Shown here piece after piece: positions 33,696-41,205 of a stretch of 64,000 nt of DNA (within the stretch, counting starts at the first letter, position 1; every line of letters starts with the position of its first letter). The stretch spans positions 1 to 64,000 of the forward strand of contig NZ_JAHDTF010000003.1 in NCBI RefSeq assembly GCF_018531465.1. Direction: 5' to 3'. Position numbers and translations under genes: made by a program. The notes below the pieces were generated by a model. The model saw nothing but the letters and a program-made list of their open reading frames with translations. It made no database searches and had not been told where the DNA came from. The DNA is from Sphaerisporangium fuscum. GTDB lineage: Bacteria > Actinomycetota > Actinomycetes > Streptosporangiales > Streptosporangiaceae.

Positions 33696-34846
33696 TCGAT
33701 CTACGGCGGGTCATGGACCTGTCGCGGCGGCGCGACGTCGTGGTCCGCGATTTACCGTTCGGGCTGCTGCTGGCCGTCGCATCGCTGCTGCCGGCGCTGC
33801 ACGGCAAGGGGACACAGGTCGGCGACCTGCCGGCCCGGCCCTACGACGCGCTGGCGTACGTGGTGATCGCCCTGGAGTCCCTTCCGCTCGCCCTGCGCCG
33901 GCGGTGGCCGGCCGCGTGCCTGGCCCTGGTGTCGCTCGGCTTCGCCATCGACCAGCTCCACGGCTATCACGTGCTGGCGAGCAACGCCATGCCCATCGCG
34001 CTCATCAGCGCGGGCGCCCACCTGGAGCGTCACCGGCGGGTCGCCGTGGTCCTCCTCTCCATGGCGTACGTGCCGCTGGCGCTCGCGCTCGGCCGGCTCG
34101 GCGCGAGCGAGCGGGTGGAGGGTTACGTGGTGTTCTACCTGGCCCTGGCCCTCGCGTGGGGGATCGGGGTCTGGCTGCGCTCCACCCGGGCCGCCGAGGC
34201 GGAACGCCGCCGCCACGTCGCCGAGGCCACCCGCGCCGCCGAACGCACCCGGATCGCCCGGGAGCTCCACGACGTCGTGACGCACCACGTGACGGCGATG
34301 GTCGTGCAGGCGGAGGCGGCCCGCTATCTGACGGCCGCGCCCGATCGCCTCGACGCGACGCTGAGCGCCGTCACCGACACCGGTCGGCGGGCCATCACCG
34401 ACCTGCGGTACATGCTCGACCTGCTCAAAGCCGATCACGACACCGACGTCAGCATGCCGTCCGCCGGCGAGCTCCACATGCTCGTGGAGCGGACCCGCCA
34501 GGCCGGGCAGCCGGTGGAGTTCGCCGAGGAGGGCAGCCCGGCGGAGTCGGCGGGCAGCGCCGAGTTCGTGACCTACAGGGTCGTCCAGGAGGCCCTGACG
34601 AACGCCCTCAAACACGCGCACGGCAGCCCGACCGCGGTCCGGGTGCGCTACGGCGAGAAGGAGATCAGCGTGGTGGTCAGCACCGACGGTCCCGGCTCCG
34701 GGGCCGGCTCTCCCGGCGGGAGCGGGCGGGGGCTGGCCGGGCTCCGCGAGCGGGTGGACGCCCTGGGCGGCGAGTTCAGCGCCGACCGGCAGGCGGGCGG
34801 CGGCTTCGTGGTACGGGCCCGCATCCCCGCGGGGAGCCGGTCGTGA
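33692..34846 (+). CDS. NarL-type sensor histidine kinase
   Basis: The protein has 384 residues from GTG 33692, which overlaps the protease stop (GTGA). Four to five N-terminal membrane helices (residues about 20-162) have no large extracellular loop, suggesting sensing within the membrane. The HisKA_3 dimerisation domain carries phospho-acceptor His193 in RIARELHDVVTHHV. A HATPase domain follows with VVQEALTNALKHA and GRGLAGLRERV. A later ATG at 33713 is possible. The stop overlaps the response regulator start. The protease fusion to the operon suggests membrane or envelope stress as input. Confidence 0.9.
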   Translation: MIDLRRVMDLSRRRDVVVRDLPFGLLLAVASLLPALHGKGTQVGDLPARPYDALAYVVIALESLPLALRRRWPAACLALVSLGFAIDQLHGYHVLASNAMPIALISAGAHLERHRRVAVVLLSMAYVPLALALGRLGASERVEGYVVFYLALALAWGIGVWLRSTRAAEAERRRHVAEATRAAERTRIARELHDVVTHHVTAMVVQAEAARYLTAAPDRLDATLSAVTDTGRRAITDLRYMLDLLKADHDTDVSMPSAGELHMLVERTRQAGQPVEFAEEGSPAESAGSAEFVTYRVVQEALTNALKHAHGSPTAVRVRYGEKEISVVVSTDGPGSGAGSPGGSGRGLAGLRERVDALGGEFSADRQAGGGFVVRARIPAGSRS

Positions 34847-35502
34847 GCGCGCCGGTCCGGGTCCTGGTCTGCGACGACCAGGCGCTGATCCGCACCGGCT
34901 TCGCGACGATCATCGACGCCCAGCCCGACCTGGAGGTGGTGGGCGAGTGCGGCGACGGCCGGGCCGCGGTCGACCTCGCCCGCCGGCTGAGCCCCGACAT
35001 CGTGGTGATGGACGTCCGGATGCCGGTGCTCGACGGCATCGAGGCCACCCGCCTGCTGGCCGGCGCCGGGGTCGAGAATCCGGTCAAGGTGCTCGTGGTG
35101 ACGACGTTCAACCTGGACGAGTACGTCTACGAGGCGCTGCGCGCGGGGGCGAGCGGGTTCCTGCTCAAGGACGCGCCGCCGGCGCAGCTCCTGCACGGCA
35201 TCCGCACCGTCGCGACCGGCGCCGCGCTGCTGGCGCCCGAGGTGACGCGGCAGCTCGTCGGCAGGTACGCGTCCCGGATCCGGCCGGCCCAGGACAGGCC
35301 CGACGGGACCGCGCTGACCCCGCGCGAGCTGGAGGTGCTGCGCCTCATCGCCGACGGCCTGTCCAACAGCGAGATCGCCGCCACGCTGGTGATCAGCCAG
35401 GAGACCGTCAAGACGTACGTCTCGCGCATCCTGACCAAGCTTGACCTGCGTGACCGCGTGCAGGCGGTGGTCTACGCCTACCGCAGGGGCCTGGTGACCT
35501 GA
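34843..35502 (+). CDS. NarL/FixJ-family response regulator
   Basis: The 219-residue protein has a receiver domain with the acidic pair D11-D12, the phospho-acceptor Asp57 (VVMDVRMP) and Lys in LLKDAPP. A LuxR-type HTH sits at about residues 155-215 (LTPRELEVLRLIADGLSNSEIAATLVISQETVKTYVSRIL). GTG 34843 overlaps the kinase TGA. It probably binds the duplicated promoter modules at 32566-32818 to control its own operon and the lipoprotein hydrolase. Confidence 0.92.
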   Translation: MSAPVRVLVCDDQALIRTGFATIIDAQPDLEVVGECGDGRAAVDLARRLSPDIVVMDVRMPVLDGIEATRLLAGAGVENPVKVLVVTTFNLDEYVYEALRAGASGFLLKDAPPAQLLHGIRTVATGAALLAPEVTRQLVGRYASRIRPAQDRPDGTALTPRELEVLRLIADGLSNSEIAATLVISQETVKTYVSRILTKLDLRDRVQAVVYAYRRGLVT

Positions 35503-35575
35503 GGCGCACCGCCCGGGAGCCTCGACGGGGCGAACGCCGCGGACGTCATGAGCCGTCCTGGGCCCGGTCAGGCCC

Positions 35576-36028
35576 TCAGCTCGCGGCCGCCGGCCCCGGC
35601 ACGGCGTGTGCGCGCGGAGAGTGAGCCAAGACGACCTCGAGCAGGTCGACGAGCCGACCGAGCTGTTCCGGGTCCAGGCGGCCGGTCGCGGGCGCGAGGG
35701 CGCGCCGGATGTCGTCGTCCACGCGCCGGGCGAGTTCGAGCCCGGCCGGGGTCATGTACACCTCGACGACCCGGCCGTCGTCGGGGTTCTTGCCGCGGGT
35801 CAGCAGCCCGCGGCGCTGGGCGCGGTCGATGAGGCCGGACATCGTGGACTTGTCCAGGCCGAGGTAGGCGGCCAGTTCGGTGACGCGGGCGCGGCGGTCG
35901 CGGAGGATGCCGAGCACCCGCAGCTGGGTGAGCGACAAATCGTGCTCGCCGCCGATGCGGGTCAGTGCTCCTGCCACCTCGAAGGTAGTGCGGACGAGGG
36001 CGTCCACGACATCGTCGCTGGTGGTCAT
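35576..36028 (-). CDS. MarR-family regulator
   Basis: The 150-residue protein has a winged helix: L-S-L-T-Q-L-R-V-L-G-I-L, then V-T-E-L-A-A-Y-L-G-L-D-K-S-T-M-S-G-L-I-D-R, and the wing with K-N-P-D-D-G-R-V-V-E-V. Helices at both ends form the dimer. ATG 36028 lies 6 nt after TAGCAT (36040-36035), so its mRNA is probably leaderless. A large palindrome sits immediately upstream of that -10. It is divergent from the oxidoreductase at 36241. Confidence 0.9.
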   Translation of the reverse strand: MTTSDDVVDALVRTTFEVAGALTRIGGEHDLSLTQLRVLGILRDRRARVTELAAYLGLDKSTMSGLIDRAQRRGLLTRGKNPDDGRVVEVYMTPAGLELARRVDDDIRRALAPATGRLDPEQLGRLVDLLEVVLAHSPRAHAVPGPAAAS

Positions 36029-36041
36029 GCCGTCATGCTAG

Positions 36042-36074
36042 CCCGGCATGGTTGGCAAGGCCAACCATGCCGGG
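36042..36074. promoter_or_regulatory. MarR operator O1, perfect 15-bp arms
   Basis: CCCGGCATGGTTGGC (36042-36056) and its exact complement (36060-36074) flank AAG. The central 21 bp (36048-36068) share arms ATGGTT and AACCAT with the second site at 36175. It covers the region just upstream of the marR -10 box, consistent with autorepression. Confidence 0.8.
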
Positions 36075-36169
36075 GCGGGGAAGGCAGGCGCCGCGGCCAC
36101 CTGGAGCGCCGCTCGACCCGGTCCCGGGCCAGGTGGTCGACGGATGCGGCGTCGATCCCGCCGCATCCG

Positions 36170-36198
36170 TTGACATGGTTTGTCTTACCAACCATTAT
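36170..36198 (+). promoter_or_regulatory. Consensus promoter with MarR operator O2 in its spacer
   Basis: TTGACA (36170-36175) and CATTAT (36193-36198) have the ideal 17-bp spacing. Between them lies ATGGTTTGT-CTT-ACCAACCAT (36175-36195), an 8-of-9 inverted repeat related to O1. A further TTGGT/AAACCA pair lies at 36205-36222. RNA polymerase and the repressor would compete for the same DNA. Confidence 0.8.
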
Positions 36199-36240
36199 GG
36201 AGGTAGTTGGTAACACAAACCATCTTCTCGGAGGTCAACC

Positions 36241-37167
36241 ATGCGCGCTGCCGTCATCCCCGCATCCGATGCCCCGCCGGTCTGTCGCGAGCACCCCGAC
36301 CCCGCGCCACGCCACGGCGACGAGCTGGTCGTCGAGGTCCTCGCGGCCGGCCTGCACCATCTGACCAGGGCCAAGGCGAACGGCTCCCACTACTCCAGCG
36401 ACGGCGTGTACCCGCTGGTCCCCGGCGTCGACGGCGTGGTACGCGACGAGGAGGGCAACCTCCGCTACGTGGTCCTGGACGACACCCCGCTGGGGACGTT
36501 CGCCGAGCGCACCCTCATCGACCCGCGCCGCAGCGTGATCCTGCCCGATGGCATCGACCCCGTCAGGATCGCGGCCGCGATGAACCCGGCCATGTCGTCC
36601 TGGGTCGCGCTGCGCCGGCGCGTCGACTTCCACGCCGGCCGGCGCGTCCTCGTCCTCGGCGCCACCGGCAACGCCGGACGGATGGCGATCCAGATCGCCA
36701 AGCTGTTCGGCGCCGCCCAGGTCATCGCCGCCGGCCGCGACACCACCCGCCTGAGGACGCTGACCGCGCTCGGCGCCGACGAGACGATCACCTTCGACCA
36801 GATCGGCCGCGCCGCCGACGTCGACGTGGTCATCGACTACGTGTGGGGCGAACCCGCCGCCGGCGCCATGATCCCGATGCTCACCGCCCGCGCCGACCGC
36901 GCCGCTCCGCTGACCTGGATCCAGATCGGATCCATCGCCGGCCCGACCGCGCCGATCCCCTCCGCGGCACTGCGCTCCGCCCGCCTGCAGATCGTCGGCA
37001 GCGGCATCGGCTCCGTCCCCGCCCGCGACTTCCTCGCCGAACTGCCGGAACTGGCCTCCGCGGTGGCCGCGGGCGCGATCGACGTACGGGCCCGCGCCGT
37101 ACCCCTCGCCCGGGTCGCGGAGGCGTGGACCGCAGAGACCGACGACCGCGTCGTCCTCGTCCCCTAG
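36241..37167 (+). CDS. Zinc-free medium-chain dehydrogenase / quinone oxidoreductase
   Basis: The 308-residue protein has a GroES-like N-terminal half (LVVEVLAAGLHHLTRAKANG, PLVPGVDGVV) and a Rossmann half with VLVLGATGNAGRMAIQIAKLFGA (the A-x-x-G-x-x-G NADP loop). The zinc-binding cysteines are missing. Such MarR-linked reductases usually act on quinones or electrophiles. ATG 36241 has GGAGG 6 nt upstream. It is transcribed from the consensus promoter at 36170 under MarR control. A broken monooxygenase gene follows 23 nt later. Confidence 0.87.
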   Translation: MRAAVIPASDAPPVCREHPDPAPRHGDELVVEVLAAGLHHLTRAKANGSHYSSDGVYPLVPGVDGVVRDEEGNLRYVVLDDTPLGTFAERTLIDPRRSVILPDGIDPVRIAAAMNPAMSSWVALRRRVDFHAGRRVLVLGATGNAGRMAIQIAKLFGAAQVIAAGRDTTRLRTLTALGADETITFDQIGRAADVDVVIDYVWGEPAAGAMIPMLTARADRAAPLTWIQIGSIAGPTAPIPSAALRSARLQIVGSGIGSVPARDFLAELPELASAVAAGAIDVRARAVPLARVAEAWTAETDDRVVLVP

Positions 37168-37190
37168 CCGCCCCATCCGAGGAGTGAGCC

Positions 37191-37545
37191 ATGACTTCGT
37201 TGAGCAGCCGCGGGCAACGGGCCCTGGTCGTGGGCCTCGGCGTCAGCGGCATCGCCACGGCGATCGGCCTTCGGCGCATCGGCTGGGATCCGGTGATCGT
37301 GGAGAGAGCGCCGGGCCGGCAAACGGGGGTCACTTCGTCGCGTTGTTCGGCGCCTGCCAGGCCGCCGCGCGGCGACTCGGCATTCTCGACGCCATCCCCG
37401 ACCGGTCACCGCCCGGCGGCGCCACATACACGCTGGACCGCGCCGGCGTCCGCAGACCCGGTCTGGGGTTCGGGGACCTGCCGGTCTCGCCCCGCACGAT
37501 GCTGCGCGGCGACGTGGAACGTGTGCGGGGCCACCAGGCAGGGAT
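37191..37545 (+). pseudogene. Frameshifted, truncated FAD-dependent monooxygenase
   Basis: The start is intact (LVVGLGVSGIATAIGLRRIGWDPVIVERAPG), giving the G-x-G-x-x-G FAD-binding motif. Around 37315-37330 the protein continues in another frame (G-G-H-F-V-A-L-F-G-A; A-A-R-R-L-G-I-L-D-A-I; PPGGATYTLDRAG; GFGDLPVSPRTMLRGDVE). Beyond about 37540 the sequence is antisense to the PIG-L gene, so more than half of the monooxygenase is missing. One indel plus a 3' deletion make it inactive. It was probably co-regulated with the upstream oxidoreductase. Confidence 0.75.
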
Positions 37546-37579
37546 GTCGCTGGTGTCCCGACTTCAGTGTCTGCGGCCC

Positions 37580-38437
37580 TCAGGCGAAGATTCCGCCGGT
37601 GTCCCGGGTCGGGGAGGTGACGTCTCTGCGGATGTACCACTCAGTGGCGAGCAGCCGATCGCGGGTGGACGGGGGGAGGGCCGCGAACATCGTCATGCTG
37701 CCGCCGCGCTGCACCTCGGATTCGTGGGCCATCATGGCGGCCCACTTGCGGTCGGCCCAGGGCCGGACGTCGACCGTGGTCGTGACCTGCTCGTCCGGCA
37801 CGCCGGGCAGGGTCTGGCCCGGCTCGGGCTCCACACCGAAGACGTCCCGCCAGACCGCGCGCACCAAGGTGCGGGGCAGGGTCGCCAGGTACACCGCGCG
37901 GGGCCGCCACGGTTCCCCGCAGCCCTGGTAGAGCTGGTCGTACCCGGCGGCCTCCACGGCGGCCAGAGTCACCCGGTGGGTGTGCAGGTGATCCTCGTGC
38001 CCGTACCCGCCGTAGCCGTCGTAAGTGATCACCACGTCTGGCCGGAATTCCCTGATGTGCTCGACCACCCGCCCCACCGACTCCTCCAACGGCACATCCA
38101 GAAACCGCCTCAAGGGTGGAACGGCGATGCCGGCGGCCTCCGGAGAGGAGGGTGTGCCGGTGGAGTCGGCGGAATCCGGCGAAGAGGCGTCCGGGGTGGG
38201 AGCCGAGGTCGGTACGCGCGCCTCGGCGTATCCGAGCAGGCGTGGACGGCCCGCGCCGAGGATCTCCAGCGAACGCTCCAGCTCCGCCGCCCGCCGAGTG
38301 CCCGCCGCCCAGGTGCAGGTGACCACCGCAGTCCGTGCCCCCGCGTCCGCGTACCGGGCCAGAACCCCGCCCGTCCACAGCGCCTCATCGTCAGGATGCG
38401 CGTGCACGCACAGCAGACTCAGTTCGGCCACGGGCAC
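37580..38437 (-). CDS. PIG-L/LmbE-family zinc deacetylase
   Basis: The 285-residue protein has the two zinc motifs of the family: HAHPDDE at residues 12-18 and G-H-E-D-H near residue 150. It resembles MshB and Mca, which deacetylate N-acetylglucosaminyl-inositol or cut mycothiol conjugates, so a mycothiol-related or natural-product substrate is possible. A Ser/Pro/Thr-rich insert (about residues 75-105) is unusual for the family. Its 3' end abuts the truncated monooxygenase. A minisatellite begins 61 bp beyond its start. Confidence 0.87.
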   Translation of the reverse strand: MPVAELSLLCVHAHPDDEALWTGGVLARYADAGARTAVVTCTWAAGTRRAAELERSLEILGAGRPRLLGYAEARVPTSAPTPDASSPDSADSTGTPSSPEAAGIAVPPLRRFLDVPLEESVGRVVEHIREFRPDVVITYDGYGGYGHEDHLHTHRVTLAAVEAAGYDQLYQGCGEPWRPRAVYLATLPRTLVRAVWRDVFGVEPEPGQTLPGVPDEQVTTTVDVRPWADRKWAAMMAHESEVQRGGSMTMFAALPPSTRDRLLATEWYIRRDVTSPTRDTGGIFA

Positions 38438-38497
38438 CTCCGGGAGACAACGTCCTTGATCAAATACCGCACGATGCTACCGCCGAGCACCCACCCC

Positions 38498-38832
38498 TAC
38501 ATCCGAACCGACGTAAACCCATCCCTGCATCCGAACCGACGCGAACCGGCTTTTGCATCCGGAGCGATGCGAACCCGCTCTTGCATCCGGAGCGATGCGA
38601 ACCCATCCCTGCATCCGGAGCGACGCCAACCGGCTTTTGCACCGGAGTGACGGGAACCCATCCCTGCATCCGGAGCGACGCCAACCGGCTTTTGCATCCG
38701 GAGTGACGCGAACCCATCCCTGCATCCGACGCGACGCGAACCCGCCCCTGCATCCGAACCGACGCAAACTCACCCCTGCATCCGAACCGACGCAAACTCA
38801 CCCCTGCATCCGAACCGACGCGAACCCGCCCA
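38498..38832 (+). repeat. 28-bp minisatellite, 12 tandem units
   Basis: Twelve head-to-tail units begin with TGCATCCG (TACATCCG in the first). All are 28 bp except unit 6 (27 bp). The first 19-20 bases are well conserved; the last 8 vary and alternate between CCGGCTTT and CCCATCCC in units 4-8, giving a 56-bp higher-order period. There are no unique spacers, so it is not a CRISPR. Most frames on both strands lack stops because the unit has none. It lies between the PIG-L and alkB-type genes. Confidence 0.92.
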
Positions 38833-39018
38833 ATTGAAACGCCATGCCCTCGCTCGACCCCCGCACCGCCGCAACTGCCGCCGAATGCCAGGCTCGGGCA
38901 CTGCCTGCATCTGCCGTGCTGTTTGTGGCCGTGTGTCGCTTGCTTGTGCGGCGTTTCGTGCGGGTGCCAGTTGCGTTCGCCTGGGGTGTGGTGGCGGCTG
39001 TTTCAGTCCCCTCGATCG

Positions 39019-39672
39019 TCAGTTCATGCCGGTCACGCGCATGGTGATGTTGAGGCGGCCGGTCAGGCCGAGGGTGGGGTCGGCGGTGCCTGGGTACACC
39101 TTGGGCACTCCGTGGTAGGCGAACCGCGACGGGCCGCCGAAGACGAACAGGTCCCCTGAGGACAGCTCGACGTCGGTGTAGGGCCGGCCTCGGTCGGCCG
39201 TGTTGCCGAACCTGAACACGCAGGTGTCGCCCATGCTCAGCGACACCACCGGAGCGTCCGACTTCTCGTCCTTGTCCTGATGCATCCCGAGTCGAGCCGC
39301 CGAGTCGTAGAAGTTGATGAGCGCGGTGTCCGGGGTGTAGCCGTCACCGGCGGCGGGATCGTCGTACGCCTCCACCAGGGCGCGCCGGCCCAGCTCGATC
39401 ATCCAGCCGGGGAAGTCGGCCACCCGGCGGCCGTTCACGTCGTCCGCCCTGCGGGTGTACCTGTACGGCTGCCAGTGCCAGCCGATGCACACCGTCTGCA
39501 CGGACATGACCCCGCCGCCCGGCAGCTTGGTGTGCCGGATCGGAACCGGCCCCACCGCCCATCCCCGGCACGCCTCCACCAGTTCCTGCTGCCGTTCGGC
39601 ATCCAACCATCCCGGCACGTGCACCGCCCCCGGCGCGATCTCCGCTCGAGGCAGAGAGAACAACCCGCTCAT
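39019..39672 (-). CDS. alkB: AlkB-type 2-oxoglutarate/Fe(II) DNA dealkylase
   Basis: The 217-residue enzyme would oxidatively demethylate 1-methyladenine and 3-methylcytosine in DNA. The Fe(II) ligands are His131-x-Asp133 (G-M-H-Q-D-K-D) and His187 (F-A-Y-H-G-V). The 2OG/AlkB signature R-x-N-x-T-x-R is R-L-N-I-T-M-R (206-212). The substrate-lid Y-x-Y motif is present (P-Y-R-Y-T). ATG 39672 has AGGAG at 9 nt. It is the last gene of the alkylation-repair cluster, but separated from the Ada-type gene by a leader with a 93-bp tandem duplication, so it may have its own promoter. Confidence 0.92.
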   Translation of the reverse strand: MSGLFSLPRAEIAPGAVHVPGWLDAERQQELVEACRGWAVGPVPIRHTKLPGGGVMSVQTVCIGWHWQPYRYTRRADDVNGRRVADFPGWMIELGRRALVEAYDDPAAGDGYTPDTALINFYDSAARLGMHQDKDEKSDAPVVSLSMGDTCVFRFGNTADRGRPYTDVELSSGDLFVFGGPSRFAYHGVPKVYPGTADPTLGLTGRLNITMRVTGMN

Positions 39673-39994
39673 CGGCGACTCCTGAGGAGATGGTGGTGAG
39701 GTATTGACGCTATGGCCTCCCGCCTCGCGCGGTGTCGCGCGCCCCCCTCTCAGATGGGCGGTGCTCGGTGACTCCTGAGGAGATGGTGGTGAGGTATTGA
39801 CGCTGTGACCTCCGGCCTCGCGCGGTGTTGCGCCCCCCTCTTGGATGGGCGGTGCTGGGTGGCTAGAGCAACAAGGGTGTCGGTGTCGTGGTCGAGATCG
39901 AGCTGCTGTCGCCCTGCGGCCATGGGCTGACATGAGCCCTGGTGGAGGGCGGGCGCATCAGGAGCCTGGTGGACCTTTGCGGCAGACGGCATGG
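39673..39994 (-). repeat. alkB leader region with a 93-bp tandem duplication
   Basis: Two direct copies, 39677-39769 (93 bp) and 39770-39860 (91 bp), start with GACTCCTGAGGAGATGG and differ at a few positions. Each carries an AGGAG ribosome-binding-site sequence (minus strand); only the copy next to the ATG is used. Between 39861 and the Ada-type stop at 39995 I see no supported gene, though a weak minus-strand frame runs through the repeats. Confidence 0.85.
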
Positions 39995-41170
39995 TCAGGT
40001 CCACGTCGGCTCGCCTGGAGGATTGTAGGTGATCAGGTTGCGGCCCATGCGCCAGGTGGTGCCGTCGCGAGCTGGGCCGCGCATGCCCTCCAAGGTCCCG
40101 GGGCCGGCCTGCTCCAGGACCCGTACGTCACCCAGACCGGACAGGCCGAACGTGCGGGCGGGATCCCAGGACGTGCTGCGGCGTAGGCGCCGGCTCATCT
40201 GCAGCCAGCCGGGCGGGGCGGCGGCGACCACCCATGCGTCCGGCGTTCCGGCGGCGAAGCGCCGGGCCTGACGTAGCCACGAGGCGGCTTCCTCAGGCCA
40301 ATCGACGACCGCCAGAATGGTTCCGCCGTACTCTTCCCAGGTGCGGATGAACCGCGCCGCCGCGGCCTTTGACGTCTCGTCACGCCCATGGCCGACCGTC
40401 ACCACCTCGATCCTCGGCCGCGTGGTGAGGAGCAGCTCCACCAGGGATGCCACCTCACACTCGGCGTCCTGCCCGTGATGACGGATTCGAGGCATCTCTA
40501 GGGGCCTTCTGCTCGCATGTGCGTCTTCCTCACCTGAGGATTGCCGGAGCGTCGCTTGGGTTCGTACGTCCTCCCCGTCAGAAGTTCGTACGTCCTCCCC
40601 ATCAGAAGATGGTCGGGGCGTCGCTCGGTCCCTGCTGTTCGCAGGGGTGTCTTCTCCGTCAGGAGAATGTCGGGACGTTGCCTGGGCCCTCCAGGTGGCG
40701 TAGTCGGCGGGTAGGCAGACGGCGCACGGGCGGTATCCGGCTGCGATGGCGGTGGGCTCGTCTGCGAAGAAGACCCGGTTGGCGGAGTAACCTCCCCTTG
40801 CCAGCGCCCGCAGGGCCGACGGGCAGTCGAGCCGCCCGTACAGACGCCCCCGCCGGTTGCCGCCCAGAGTGCCGGGCGTGAGGCTGGCATGAGGGCGTCC
40901 GTCGGCGCCGACCAAGGTGTACGGACCGGCGAGCCCGCCGGCAGTTGCTCCGTCGCCTGCTGGGTGGGTTTGATGCGTTGGTTCAGGGGTGGGGGCTGTG
41001 GTGGGCAGGGATGGCATCGTCTCGGTGTCGCCGGCAGTTGCTCCGTCGCCTGCTGGGTGGGTTTGATGCGTTGGTTCACGGGTGGGGGCTGTGGTGGGCA
41101 GGGGCGGCGTTGTGTCGGTGTCGCCGGCAGCCGTCGGGAGGGGGACTCCCGATGCATCGATGGGTCCCAT
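39995..41170 (-). CDS. Ada-type zinc-binding domain protein with unknown C-terminal domain
   Basis: The 391-residue protein has a Pro/Thr-rich N-terminus made of two 31-residue repeats (about 15-77). The Ada metal-binding/methylphosphotriester-acceptor domain follows at about 82-160: YTLVGADGRP, Y-G-R-L-D-C-P-S-A-L, VFFADEPTAIAAGYRPCAVCLP. Cys116, Cys149 and Cys152 are visible, and a fourth Cys ligand is not. A repetitive acidic linker (S-D-G-E-D-V-R-T twice) leads to a C-terminal alpha/beta domain (VVTVGHGRDETSKAAAARFI; ILAVVDWPEEAASWL; DAWVVAAAPPGWLQM) that I do not recognise. There is no AraC HTH. ATG 41170 has GGGAGG upstream. Confidence 0.78.
   Translation of the reverse strand: MGPIDASGVPLPTAAGDTDTTPPLPTTAPTREPTHQTHPAGDGATAGDTETMPSLPTTAPTPEPTHQTHPAGDGATAGGLAGPYTLVGADGRPHASLTPGTLGGNRRGRLYGRLDCPSALRALARGGYSANRVFFADEPTAIAAGYRPCAVCLPADYATWRAQATSRHSPDGEDTPANSRDRATPRPSSDGEDVRTSDGEDVRTQATLRQSSGEEDAHASRRPLEMPRIRHHGQDAECEVASLVELLLTTRPRIEVVTVGHGRDETSKAAAARFIRTWEEYGGTILAVVDWPEEAASWLRQARRFAAGTPDAWVVAAAPPGWLQMSRRLRRSTSWDPARTFGLSGLGDVRVLEQAGPGTLEGMRGPARDGTTWRMGRNLITYNPPGEPTWT
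40937..41122 (-). repeat. Two in-frame 93-bp repeats in the Ada-type gene
   Basis: Units at 40937-41029 and 41030-41122 are nearly identical, and a partial third begins at 41123. Each encodes 31 residues (P-T-H-Q-T-H-P-A-G-D-G-A-T-A-G-D-T). The length equals that of the duplication upstream of alkB, but the sequences are unrelated. Confidence 0.9.
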
Positions 41171-41205
41171 TGCGCCTCCCTTGTCGCGCACCGTGCGTGT
41201 CCGGC

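Noticed and set aside
38498-38832. Possible CRISPR array (28-bp repeats)
   Set aside because: The units are directly joined with no unique spacers, and no cas genes are present; it is a minisatellite.
38460-38837. Proteins encoded by the minisatellite frames
   Set aside because: All frames are open only because the 28-bp unit has no stop; no RBS and no non-repeat protein context.
39750-40004. Small minus-strand ORF between the Ada-type gene and alkB
   Set aside because: No RBS, runs through the duplicated leader and has no recognisable domain.
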